Assembly (NCBI GenBank): GCA_947593655.1
Contig: CANQDS010000007.1
Span: forward strand, 1 to 50,984
DNA: 50,984 nucleotides
Reading direction: 5' to 3'
DNA from: an uncultured Lachnospiraceae bacterium
GTDB taxonomy: Bacteria > Bacillota > Clostridia > Lachnospirales > Lachnospiraceae
This document shows, piece by piece, positions 36,347 through 43,143 of the stretch. How positions within the stretch are numbered: the first letter of the stretch is position 1; each line of letters opens with the position of its first letter. A model generated the notes under the pieces. It was not told the origin of the DNA. It did no database searches and saw only the letters and a list, made by a program, of their open reading frames with translations. Made by a program: the position numbers and the translations under genes.

Positions 36347-37231
36347 CTATGAACCGCTTCCTTCAAGGTACTCCTGAAAGCCTTCTCCGAGAACTTCCCG
36401 GACATCGGAAACGATGACAAAAGCGTCCGGATCGATGGCTACGACACGTTCTTTTACGGTTACGATCTGCTTGCGCGAGACGACGCAGTACAGCACGCAT
36501 TTCTCTTCTTTCGTATACATGCCTCTGGCGTAAAAGCCCGTCACGCCCCGCTCTAACTCCTCCATCAGCACCTTTGCAACCTCTTCATGCTTTTCGGTGA
36601 TGATCCAGGCGGCCTTGGAATACTTAAAGCCTTCCAGCAGCGCGTCGCTGACCTGCGCCGCCGCATAAACCGCGACCATCGCATAGAGCGCGGGACGCAC
36701 TCCGAACACATAAAGTCCGGTCAGTACGACCAGCCCGTCAATCACCTGCATGACGCGCGCTACGGAATGATGGCGCATCCTCCTCTGGATCAGCGCCGCA
36801 ACCATATCCGTGCCGCCGGTCGTCGCGTTCGCCCGAAGCACCAGCCCCATCCCCGCACCGGAGATCACGCCGCCGAAGAGCGCCGCCAGAAGGTAATCCT
36901 GCTCCGCCAGATCCACGACAGGCAGGACATACAGCCACGCCGAAAGCATCACCGTGCCGAACAGCGTGCGGGCAATGAATTTCCAGCCCATCTTCCGCCA
37001 TGCGATCAGAAAAACCGGAATGTTCAGCGCAAAGTTCGTCAGCCAAAGCGGGATCCCGCCCGGAATCCATGATCCGGTGATATTTTTGATCACGATCGCA
37101 AGCCCGGTAAAACCGCCGGTAACGAGTCCGGTCGGGTCAAAAATACACTGAATCGCAAGCGCCAGCAGGGCAGTTCCCAGAAAAATGCAGAAATAATCCC
37201 GCACCAGGGCATATTTTCTTCCAACGGTCAT
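36347..37231 (-). CDS. YitT-family membrane protein
   Basis: This 294-residue protein has five to six membrane segments with the YitT pattern (FDPTGLVTGGFTGLAIVIKN, ~30-49; then GMGLVLRANATTGGTDMVAAL, ~127-147). A C-terminal cytoplasmic DUF2179 domain follows (~220-285; TGFYARGMYTKEEKCVLYCVV). Family members are widespread in Firmicutes and their transport substrate is unknown. The start overlaps the stop of the upstream GT26-like gene (ATGA, 4-base overlap), so the two are co-translated. Just beyond its stop a short AT-rich inverted repeat before T residues may act as a weak terminator. Confidence 0.88.
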   Translation of the reverse strand: MTVGRKYALVRDYFCIFLGTALLALAIQCIFDPTGLVTGGFTGLAIVIKNITGSWIPGGIPLWLTNFALNIPVFLIAWRKMGWKFIARTLFGTVMLSAWLYVLPVVDLAEQDYLLAALFGGVISGAGMGLVLRANATTGGTDMVAALIQRRMRHHSVARVMQVIDGLVVLTGLYVFGVRPALYAMVAVYAAAQVSDALLEGFKYSKAAWIITEKHEEVAKVLMEELERGVTGFYARGMYTKEEKCVLYCVVSRKQIVTVKERVVAIDPDAFVIVSDVREVLGEGFQEYLEGSGS

Positions 37232-37923
37232 TTTTCATCCTCTTTCTGTCCTTCATAATCCGTAATGCGCTTTTCCAGAGAGCGCGTCCGGATCCGTTTC
37301 TTCAGCGCGTGGAAAAATGCGGGCAGAATGCCCGGCTTCTTCTGAACCGGCTTCCCGCTGCCCCTTCCGTACCACAGCACCGCGGAAATCTTATCCCGGT
37401 GATCCACCAGAAAATACTCCTGCTCCGGGGACGGCAGAATGCTGACGACCGCATCCGGGGTAGCGGCGTTGATTTCATTGACAATGGCGTCCAGTTCTCC
37501 CACGCAGTTGTCCATCGCTTCCATTCCGGCGAACTGCATCCGCGGATAATATTCCAGAAGAAACTCCTTCATCTCTTCCAGTTCCTCTTCCGTCTTTCCC
37601 AGAAGGAATACATTCTTGTGATTGCGCTCCAGACGCTTCATCAGTTCGTAAAAGAAAGTATGATTCTCCACCTCATGCCGCCGCTGCGCGGAATGTTTCC
37701 CGGTGGCGTCGAGAATGCTGATCTCCGCGATCACCGTGTCATCCAGCAGCTCCAGCGCACGGCGCACCCGCTCGTCATTCTCCGCTAAAAGCAGCGTATC
37801 CATCGTGACTTCTTCCACGCTATGGAACAGGTTCCCGCTGATATGCTTCTCCAGCAGCATAATGGATTCATGGACCGTATAATTATTCAGTTCGATCCCC
37901 GTGATATCAATCGTTTTAATCAT
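37228..37923 (-). CDS. Divergent WecG/TagA/CpsF-like (GT26) protein
   Basis: This 231-residue protein keeps the overall GT26 layout. It has an N-terminal IDITGIELNNYTVHESIMLL, then FLLGKTEEELEEMKEFLLEYYPRM (~103-126), where GT26 enzymes have their nucleotide-binding loop, and IVNEINAATPDAVVSILPSPEQEYF (~143-167), corresponding to the family A-P-K-Q-E block. The usual P-D-G active-site segment near residue 65 is replaced (TVIAEISILDATGK), so transfer of ManNAc may be lost or altered. A basic C-terminus (KKRIRTRSLEKRI) could bind membrane, as in TagA. No ribosome-binding site precedes the ATG and the promoter is only a few bases upstream, suggesting a leaderless mRNA. It is co-translated with the YitT gene. 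Confidence 0.65.
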   Translation of the reverse strand: MIKTIDITGIELNNYTVHESIMLLEKHISGNLFHSVEEVTMDTLLLAENDERVRRALELLDDTVIAEISILDATGKHSAQRRHEVENHTFFYELMKRLERNHKNVFLLGKTEEELEEMKEFLLEYYPRMQFAGMEAMDNCVGELDAIVNEINAATPDAVVSILPSPEQEYFLVDHRDKISAVLWYGRGSGKPVQKKPGILPAFFHALKKRIRTRSLEKRITDYEGQKEDEK

Positions 37924-37933
37924 AATGCTTTAT

Positions 37934-37962
37934 AGTATACCAAAACCATGTGTTTTTTACAA
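37934..37962 (-). promoter_or_regulatory. Promoter directly at the start of the GT26-like gene
   Basis: On the minus strand, TTGTAA (37957-37962) and TATACT (37934-37939) are 17 bases apart, with an extended TGG before the -10. The start codon at 37923 is only about four bases downstream of the expected transcription start, and no Shine-Dalgarno sequence is visible. Confidence 0.65.
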
Positions 37963-38080
37963 GCCTTTGCAATCATTCACTTTCTCTGCATTCCGTCAAA
38001 ATCGGACAACTTTATCATTTCTTCACAAAACAAATGTTTGTATTTTGTCCCTTTCTGCTATAAAAAATGCCACTCTTTTT

Positions 38081-38150
38081 TGTGGATAACGTGAATAACT
38101 CGGTGCATAACTCGATTTTTCGCCATTTCCGGCGTTTCCAATGTGGATAA
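38081..38150 (-). promoter_or_regulatory. Cluster of four DnaA-box-like sites
   Basis: Two perfect DnaA boxes TTATCCACA lie on the minus strand at 38081-38089 and 38142-38150. Between them are two sites with one mismatch, TTATTCACG at 38090-38098 and TTATGCACC at 38102-38110. All four share one orientation, and the first two abut. The 415-base gene-free stretch 37924-38338 holds these sites, a promoter at its left end and a terminator at its right end. No coding gene is evident in it. dnaA and dnaN are not nearby, so this is not the usual replication origin context. Confidence 0.65.
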
Positions 38151-38287
38151 CATTTCTGTTCAAAAAAGGATTTCCGGCAATCCGGAAGCTCGAATTTTGT
38201 TTTTTTGTGCAATTTGTACACCGGACCTTCCACGCTCCTTTACGCTGTTGTTCCGAATACCTTTTGAAAACTGCAATTTTCCATTTC

Positions 38288-38321
38288 AAAAAAAAACGCC
38301 CTGCCGGAAACCCGGCAGGGC
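38288..38321 (-). terminator. Strong terminator of the NlpC/P60 gene
   Basis: On the minus strand, a perfect 10-bp stem (GCCCTGCCGG with CCGGCAGGGC) and a GTTT loop are followed by G and nine T residues. It lies 18 bases beyond the stop of the hydrolase gene. Confidence 0.95.
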
Positions 38322-38338
38322 TGCTTTCGTATTCTGTC

Positions 38339-39535
38339 TTAAAAAATTCTTCTGACTGCCAAGATCGTCGTATAATTCGCCGGAGAGGTATACTTGATAC
38401 CGGTTCTCTCGGTTGCCGCATGAACGATCGTGTTATTGCCGACATAGATCGCAACATGTCCGCTGTAGCAGACAATATCGCCCGGCTGCATCTCGCTCGC
38501 GCTCACGCCGTAGCCGACGCTCCGCAGAGCTGCAGAACTGTGCGGAAGGCTGATGCCGAACTGTTTGTAAACCGACATTACAAATCCGGAACAATCCGTG
38601 CCGTTCGTTAAGCTGGTGCCTCCGTATACATACGGATTGCCGACAAACTGACATGCATAATTCGCAACAGCCTGTCCGTTCGAACCGCTCGGTGCACTGT
38701 AGCTCCGCTGGCTGGAAGAGCCCGAATCGGAACTGTACGAAGAGGAACTGCTCGTCTTCCGGGCTGCAGCTGCGGCCGCGGCCGCCATCTCGCGTTCTTC
38801 TTCTTCTTTCTTTAATCTGGCTTCTTCTTCTTCTTTCGATTCCGCATAGGTATATACCGTAGAAAGCTTGACATATTCCGAAGATACATAGCCTTGTCCT
38901 TCTGCTACCGCTACGCCGACCCATCCGTCTACCGATTCATCGATCACGGTAAGGTCGTCGCCGCCCGGAACCAGTCCGAGGACTCCGCTTTCCGTTGAAG
39001 CCTCTTTGCGTACCTTTAAGGTTTCCGTATCCACGGTCGCTACTCTTCTTCCGACGCTCTTCGAAAGCTCTTCGTCTCCAACTACCACAAATTCGGATTT
39101 GACATATCCGGTTACGGATCCGGAAGAAATCTTATACCAGTCGCCGCTCGTCTCAAGAACCGTCGCCGCGGAATTGTTATAAAGCTTGCCTAAGATCTCT
39201 CCGTCTTCGCCCGGAATGGAACGGACATTGACGTAACTGGTCACCTGAGCGACTGCGATATCCGCATATTCCGATTTCACAACAGGCGTCTCATTCTCGG
39301 CAACTTCCGCTTCCGGCTGTGCGCTTTCCATAACTGCGTCGCCCTTCGAGCTGACCATGCACTCGGTAAATGCAAGGGATACGCCTGCAGTCGGCAGGGA
39401 AGACGATGTCATGATCTCCGTCGTATAACCTGTAACTCCGGCAGTTGGCGCTGCAGATGCGCTGAATGGAACAGCCCCGAACGACAGGGCTCCGGTCAGG
39501 ACGCATACTGTGACTTTCACTGCTTTTTTCTTCAT
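38339..39535 (-). CDS. Secreted NlpC/P60 cell-wall hydrolase with SH3 domains
   Basis: This 398-residue protein has a signal peptide (~1-28, ending SASAAP) and two bacterial SH3 domains (~95-155 and ~165-225; VNVRSIPGEDGEILGKLYNN and LKVRKEASTESGVLGLVPGG). A charged, alanine-rich coiled-coil linker and a serine-rich segment (~235-290) follow. The C-terminal NlpC/P60 domain has the catalytic Cys in TDCSGFVMSV (~315) and His residues in GHVAIYVG and VHAA. It should cleave peptide bonds of peptidoglycan stem peptides outside the cell. The start ATG follows GGAGG. It has its own consensus promoter and a WalR-like site, and a strong terminator, so it is monocistronic. Confidence 0.93.
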   Translation of the reverse strand: MKKKAVKVTVCVLTGALSFGAVPFSASAAPTAGVTGYTTEIMTSSSLPTAGVSLAFTECMVSSKGDAVMESAQPEAEVAENETPVVKSEYADIAVAQVTSYVNVRSIPGEDGEILGKLYNNSAATVLETSGDWYKISSGSVTGYVKSEFVVVGDEELSKSVGRRVATVDTETLKVRKEASTESGVLGLVPGGDDLTVIDESVDGWVGVAVAEGQGYVSSEYVKLSTVYTYAESKEEEEARLKKEEEEREMAAAAAAAARKTSSSSSYSSDSGSSSQRSYSAPSGSNGQAVANYACQFVGNPYVYGGTSLTNGTDCSGFVMSVYKQFGISLPHSSAALRSVGYGVSASEMQPGDIVCYSGHVAIYVGNNTIVHAATERTGIKYTSPANYTTILAVRRIF

Positions 39536-39567
39536 TACGTTCCTCCAATATGATTTTTACGTGACTT

Positions 39568-39584
39568 GTTACAAATTTGTTACA
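39568..39584 (-). promoter_or_regulatory. WalR-type operator of the NlpC/P60 gene
   Basis: On the minus strand the sequence TGTAAC-N5-TGTAAC fits the WalR consensus TGTWAH-N5-TGTWAH exactly. A third, imperfect CGTAAC half-site sits nine bases further upstream (39588-39593). The repeat lies about 8-25 bases downstream of the predicted transcription start, a position that would favour repression. The target, a cell-wall hydrolase, is a typical WalR regulon member. Binding itself is inferred. Confidence 0.65.
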
Positions 39585-39598
39585 TTTGTTACGATGTC

Positions 39599-39627
39599 AT
39601 TATAACAAAGCGTCATATATGTGTCAA
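39599..39627 (-). promoter_or_regulatory. Perfect-consensus promoter of the NlpC/P60 gene
   Basis: On the minus strand, TTGACA (39622-39627) and TATAAT (39599-39604) are 17 bases apart, with an extended TGT before the -10. It matches the sigma-A consensus at all 12 positions and gives a leader of about 55 bases containing the WalR-like repeats. Confidence 0.9.
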
Positions 39628-39661
39628 CCCTTATTTTTTACCGGAAAAAATTTCCAATCCC

Positions 39662-39690
39662 TTGTTTTTTCCGTCAAATTGTGCAATAAT
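39662..39690 (+). promoter_or_regulatory. Promoter of the YjfB-like gene
   Basis: TTGTTT (39662-39667) and AATAAT (39685-39690) are 17 bases apart with an extended TGC before the -10. It lies 32 bases upstream of the start codon and is divergent from the hydrolase promoter. The match is moderate and relies on the extended -10. Confidence 0.55.
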
Positions 39691-39721
39691 GTGTTTACCA
39701 AAATGCAAGGAGGTGTCCGGT

Positions 39722-39919
39722 ATGGATATGATGAATGTTTCTTCCGCACTTGACGCTGTGAAGGCTTCTCCGGCCACGAACACGCTGAAGGGAGCCGTCA
39801 GCATGAAGATGCTGGATAAGACGCTTGATATGAACGAACAGATGAACGACAGCATGATCCGCATGATGGAGCGTTCCGTCAATCCGCATATCGGCGGGAA
39901 TTTCGACGAATCTGTCTAG
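39722..39919 (+). CDS. Small YjfB-family (putative motility) protein
   Basis: The ATG at 39722 follows a strong AAGGAGG; earlier in-frame codons lie before the promoter and are not used. The 65-residue product starts MDMMNVSSALDAVK and ends MLDKTLDMNEQ…MMERSVNPHIGGN, matching the YjfB-type small proteins (PF14070), whose C-terminal N-P-x-L/I-G-x-N motif is characteristic. The family was named for co-occurrence with motility genes; the role is unknown. No flagellar genes are in the window. It is methionine-rich, lacks cysteine and has no membrane segment. A bidirectional terminator follows. Confidence 0.75.
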   Translation: MDMMNVSSALDAVKASPATNTLKGAVSMKMLDKTLDMNEQMNDSMIRMMERSVNPHIGGNFDESV

Positions 39920-39958
39920 CGCCCTTAAGAGGGCAGGTATTTTCCTGACCGGAAGACA

Positions 39959-40004
39959 AAACGTGCAGGTTTCCGTTTCACCGGATAGAGCCTGCACGTT
40001 TTTT
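39959..40004. terminator. Bidirectional terminator between yjfB and ridA
   Basis: An inverted repeat (AACGTGCAGG with CCTGCACGTT, ~21-base loop) is followed by six T residues on the plus strand and by TTTT on the minus strand. It can therefore stop transcription of the plus-strand yjfB-like gene and of the convergent minus-strand ridA. Confidence 0.8.
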
Positions 40005-40006
40005 GC

Positions 40007-40038
40007 GTCTTTTTGTCTTTTTGTCTTTTTGTCTTTTC
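40007..40038. repeat. Short tandem repeat, period 8
   Basis: Three exact copies of GTCTTTTT and a fourth copy with its last base changed follow the yjfB/ridA terminator. The array is outside genes and probably expands and contracts by slippage. Confidence 0.85.
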
Positions 40039-40057
40039 TATCTTTCCGTGTACCCGT

Positions 40058-40438
40058 TTAATCCTGTTTCAGCGCAACGGCCTCGATCTCGAGCATCACG
40101 TCTTTCGGGAGCCTTGCGACTTCCACGCAGCTGCGCGCCGGGAAATCTCCGGTAAAGAACGTCTGGTAAACTTCGTTGATCGTGCCGAAATCGTTCATTT
40201 CCTTAATAAACACCGTGGTTTTTACCACCTGATCCATGCCGCTTCCAGCCGCTTCCAGAAGATGGGAAAGATTGGTAAGCGCCTGTTTCGCCTGTGCGGC
40301 GGAACCTTCCGGAATCTCTCCGGTTTCCGGAACAACCGGGATCACTCCCGACGTATACACCATTCCGTTCACTTCGATCGCCTGTGAATACGGTCCGATC
40401 GCCTCCGGCGCTTTCTTCGTGCTGATTACTTTTTTCAT
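40058..40438 (-). CDS. ridA: RidA-family enamine/imine deaminase
   Basis: This 126-residue protein has the YjgF/RidA signature: GPYSQAIEVNGMVYTSGVIPV near the N-terminus and PARSCVEVARLPKDVMLEIEAVA at the C-terminus, with the conserved catalytic arginine in PARSCVEVARLP. RidA hydrolyses reactive 2-aminoacrylate-type enamines released by PLP enzymes such as threonine dehydratase. Length is standard. The ATG follows AAAGAAGG. It lies 50 bases after cvfB on the same strand. Confidence 0.95.
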   Translation of the reverse strand: MKKVISTKKAPEAIGPYSQAIEVNGMVYTSGVIPVVPETGEIPEGSAAQAKQALTNLSHLLEAAGSGMDQVVKTTVFIKEMNDFGTINEVYQTFFTGDFPARSCVEVARLPKDVMLEIEAVALKQD

Positions 40439-40487
40439 GCTAAAACCTTCTTTCTTTATATTCAGAACCCGTCTGCGGGTCTTTGGG

Positions 40488-41321
40488 CTATAATCTGCGG
40501 ATCTTTCCGTCTGCTAAACTGATCTTTCTTTCCTTATATAAACGCCCCACCGCGCGCTTAAACGCATTTTTGCTTAAGCCGGTTTCCCTTGCGATGACCT
40601 CCGGGCTGGCTTTTTCCGTAAACGGAAGCACGCCGCCGTAGGAATCCAGCAGTTCCAACAGCTTCTGTGCATCCGTATCCATCTGGATATACGCCTTTTC
40701 CCGCAGCGTCAGATCCAGCTTCCCGTCCTCTTTCACGCTGGTTACTTTCGCGCTGACACATTCGCCGATCCTTAACGAACCGGTATCCTCGTAACGCGGG
40801 ATCCGCGCCGAATAGCGGTCGTCCACCGCCAGAAACGCCCCGAAATTGTCGCTGAATTCATAGACGCGCCCGGTTACCTGATCGCCCGCCTGATACGGGG
40901 AATCCGTTTCCAGCAGATGGTAGATTCCCTTCATGCTCGCGCAGAGGCGGCTGCTCTTATCGATATACAATGTTACCAGAATCTCATCGTCCGGCCGCAG
41001 CCTCGCGGTCATTTCCTTATAGGGAAGGAACAGGTCTTTCTCTAATCCCCAGTCCAGAAACGCCCCGATCTTGATCACTTCTTTCACGCGCAGCACGGCG
41101 GCTTTGCCAACCGTCAGCTTCGGTTCGCGGGTAGTCGCGATCGGACGATCCTGCGAGTCCTTATATAAAAAGACCTTCAGGCTGCTGCCGATCGTTACGC
41201 CTTCCGGAACCTGTTTCGCCGGGAGCAGCACCCGTTCCCGGCCGTTTGGCTCCTCCGAAAGATAAATTCCAAAGTTCACTTTTTTTACACAGATCAGTTC
41301 CTGATATTCCCCTAATTTCAT
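40488..41321 (-). CDS. cvfB: S1-domain RNA-binding protein, CvfB/YitL-like
   Basis: The start is set at the ATG at 41321 after GAGGAG; a GTG six bases upstream is in frame but overlaps that site. The 277-residue protein has three S1-like domains (~5-60, ~65-130, ~135-215) with GAFLDWGLEKDLFLPYKEMT in the second, then a C-terminal winged-helix segment (ETGLSKNAFKRAVGRLYKER, ~245-264). This matches CvfB, an RNA-binding virulence/expression regulator in staphylococci, and B. subtilis YitL. The gene follows the acyl-ACP thioesterase by nine bases. RNA targets are unknown. Confidence 0.9.
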   Translation of the reverse strand: MKLGEYQELICVKKVNFGIYLSEEPNGRERVLLPAKQVPEGVTIGSSLKVFLYKDSQDRPIATTREPKLTVGKAAVLRVKEVIKIGAFLDWGLEKDLFLPYKEMTARLRPDDEILVTLYIDKSSRLCASMKGIYHLLETDSPYQAGDQVTGRVYEFSDNFGAFLAVDDRYSARIPRYEDTGSLRIGECVSAKVTSVKEDGKLDLTLREKAYIQMDTDAQKLLELLDSYGGVLPFTEKASPEVIARETGLSKNAFKRAVGRLYKERKISLADGKIRRL

Positions 41322-41330
41322 ATTCACTCC

Positions 41331-42038
41331 TCACGCCTGAAAAACAACGACTGCATACGCTCCGCCCGCCGGATCCGCCAGCCGCACCGTAACTTTCCGC
41401 TCTTCCAGCGCCAGTTCCGGCCTCATGATGTCCTTCTGCCTTGCCTCTTTCTTATACTCCGCCCGGATTTCCCGCGGTACAAAGCCCTGCGGCAGATATT
41501 CCTGAGCCAGCAGCACGTATTTCTCATTGTTCATATGCTGATTGGTGTCCATAAAATAATCCGGCACCGTAATTTCCTGTTTCGGTACAAATTCCTGCGT
41601 CAGTGCGATCTTGCGCCCGCTGCAGTCCATCTCAATCTGCGGCTCGATCCCGTAAATGTCCTCATAGTTCGAAGGAACCCGGACCGGACGCCCGGTTTCG
41701 GTATCGATCAGAATCCAGATGGAATAGGCGTAAGCCAGCCGTTCCCCGTCCGCATCATTCAGGGAAAAATTGCGGTAGCCGTAAAAACCTTTTAGTCCGC
41801 ATGCCCATGTCTGCACGGTCACGCGCTCTCCGAGCTTCGGCATCCGGTTCTTCACGATCTGCCATGAGGAAAGCATCCACGCCTGATGCTCCCGCGCAAG
41901 GACAGCCACTCCCAGCCCCGCATCCTCGGAATGGAAGACGCTGCAGTCCTGAAAATAATTCATGAGCGACGTCCAGGTCAGTTCCCCTTGCGCGTCTGTC
42001 TCGCTGTAACGGATCCTGCTTTCAAATTGATATTTCAT
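41331..42038 (-). CDS. Acyl-ACP thioesterase
   Basis: This 235-residue protein consists of two hotdog folds, as in bacterial FatA/TE-like acyl-ACP thioesterases. The first has RIRYSETDAQGELTWTSLMN (~8-27) and the second DYFMDTNQHMNNEKYVLLAQ (~160-179). The latter carries the conserved D-x-N-x-H-x-N-N catalytic/substrate motif. It hydrolyses acyl-ACP to free fatty acids, setting chain length or adjusting the lipid pool. The ATG follows AAAGAGG. A GC-rich hairpin lies in its leader. It forms a pair with cvfB. Confidence 0.9.
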   Translation of the reverse strand: MKYQFESRIRYSETDAQGELTWTSLMNYFQDCSVFHSEDAGLGVAVLAREHQAWMLSSWQIVKNRMPKLGERVTVQTWACGLKGFYGYRNFSLNDADGERLAYAYSIWILIDTETGRPVRVPSNYEDIYGIEPQIEMDCSGRKIALTQEFVPKQEITVPDYFMDTNQHMNNEKYVLLAQEYLPQGFVPREIRAEYKKEARQKDIMRPELALEERKVTVRLADPAGGAYAVVVFQA

Positions 42039-42089
42039 GCCGTCTGCCTCTTTCTGCGCCCGGCCTTGTGAACCGGCCGTTTTTATAAG

Positions 42090-42130
42090 GAAAAAGCACT
42101 ACTTACTTGGATTCGAAGAAGTAGTGCTTT
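42090..42130 (-). terminator. Terminator after tRNA-Gln
   Basis: On the minus strand, an 11-bp stem (AAGCACTACTT with AAGTAGTGCTT) and a 14-base loop are followed by five T residues. It starts about five bases after the tRNA and ends its transcript. The loop contains TTCGAATCC, identical to part of the tRNA T-arm. Confidence 0.88.
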
Positions 42131-42134
42131 CCAG

Positions 42135-42206
42135 CTGGCCCACAAGGATTCGAACCTTGAAATGACGGAGTCAGAGTCCGTTGCCTTACCATTTGGCGAT
42201 GGGCCA
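42135..42206 (-). tRNA. tRNA-Gln (anticodon CUG)
   Basis: The minus strand folds into a complete cloverleaf. It has a 7-bp acceptor stem (TGGCCCA with TGGGCCA), a D arm (GCC/GGC), an anticodon stem ACGGA/TCCGT with loop CTCTGAC (anticodon CTG, reading CAG), a T stem CAAGG/CCTTG with loop TTCGAAT, and discriminator G. The 3' CCA is not encoded. It has its own promoter and terminator, so it is a single-gene unit. A UUG tRNA elsewhere would be expected to read CAA. Confidence 0.95.
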
Positions 42207-42226
42207 ATATCGTCTCAACAAATGGT

Positions 42227-42255
42227 AGTATACATGAATCGGACTGGCATGTCAA
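42227..42255 (-). promoter_or_regulatory. Promoter of tRNA-Gln
   Basis: On the minus strand, TTGACA (42250-42255) and TATACT (42227-42232) are 17 bases apart. The -10 ends about 20 bases before the mature tRNA 5' end, giving a short RNase P leader. Confidence 0.9.
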
Positions 42256-42309
42256 TGATTTTTTTCAAATTTCGGAGCAAATTTTCCGGATCGATCATTT
42301 TGCCTGCAA

Positions 42310-42972
42310 TTACAGAAGGATCACTTCCTGTCCGTCCAGCGCATAGCACGCCTCGTCTCCCCATTCCAGCACGGCGGTGCCGCCGGTCTGCTCCGTGATC
42401 ATTTTTTCGATCTGCCCTTTCTGCCCGTCCGGAACCATCAGCTGCCAGCAGACGTCCGTTTCGTATTCCGTCTGAAGAACCGGAATCTTCTGCTGCCCGA
42501 ACAGGTACTGCATCCTGCCGATCCCGCCGTAATCCGTCCGCACCGAAAGGATCCTGCCCCGCTGCTTCTCGATGACCGTGCTGTTTCTTAACCCTTCCTG
42601 AACCGCTTTCTGGTACGCCCGCACCAGCCCGCCGGTTCCTAAAAGCACTCCGCCGAAATAACGCGTGACAACGACCGCCGCATCTGTAATCCCCTCCTGC
42701 AGCAGGACGTCGAGCATCGGCCTTCCCGCGGTCTGCGCCGGTTCCCCGTCGTCCGAGCAGCGGGTGAGTTCCTGCCGCTGCCCGATCACAAAGGCGGAAC
42801 AGTTGTGGCGCGCATCCCAGTATTGTTTTTTGACCGCATGGATAAAAGCGGCTGCTTCCTCCTCCGAATGAACCGGCTGCACGGTTGCGATAAAGCGCGA
42901 TTTTTTTTCCGTGATCTCTCCGCTTCCGCCCCGGTAGACGATCCGGCAATTTCTGGTTTCCTGTTCGTTCAA
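42310..42972 (-). CDS. yigZ: YigZ/IMPACT-family protein
   Basis: This 220-residue protein starts at a TTG after GGAGAGGA. Its N-terminal UPF0029 domain includes EKKSRFIATVQPVHSEEEA (~21) and ARHNCSAFVIGQ (~53), then SDDGEPAQTAGRPMLDVL (~73-90) and VVTRYFGGVLLGTGGLVRAY (~101-120), the hallmark of YigZ/IMPACT proteins. The C-terminal half is a ferredoxin-like fold. Bacterial YigZ is linked to translation or proline peptidase function, but its activity is not settled. It is divergent from the PBP gene and convergent with nothing. Very secure family call. Confidence 0.93.
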   Translation of the reverse strand: MNEQETRNCRIVYRGGSGEITEKKSRFIATVQPVHSEEEAAAFIHAVKKQYWDARHNCSAFVIGQRQELTRCSDDGEPAQTAGRPMLDVLLQEGITDAAVVVTRYFGGVLLGTGGLVRAYQKAVQEGLRNSTVIEKQRGRILSVRTDYGGIGRMQYLFGQQKIPVLQTEYETDVCWQLMVPDGQKGQIEKMITEQTGGTAVLEWGDEACYALDGQEVILL

Positions 42973-43051
42973 TCCGTTCCTCTCCTGACTGTTTTCGTTT
43001 CCGTTTGTTTCTTATAGGGTAACGTCCGCCCGGCCGCCTGTCAACTTTTTC

Positions 43052-43080
43052 TTTCTATTTCCGCTTATCTTTGGTATAAT
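43052..43080 (+). promoter_or_regulatory. Promoter of the class A PBP gene
   Basis: A consensus TATAAT (43075-43080) with an extended TGG lies 17 bases after a weak TTTCTA -35. Transcription would start about 55 bases before the PBP ATG. Confidence 0.6.
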
Positions 43081-43143
43081 ATTAAAATCAGGCAGAAGAA
43101 TACCGTCGGCCTGATACCGATTCAAAACGTAAGGAGGCATCAT

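Noticed and set aside
36290-36350. Weak terminator and a promoter for the PucR regulator in the yitT/PucR gap
   Set aside because: The inverted repeat is only six A-T-rich pairs and the -35 hexamer is poor, so neither is firm enough to list.
42061-42085. GC-rich hairpin followed by T residues on the plus strand near 42060-42085 as a terminator
   Set aside because: No plus-strand gene reads into it. On the minus strand it lies in the thioesterase leader with the T run on the wrong side; it may be an mRNA structure but cannot be called.
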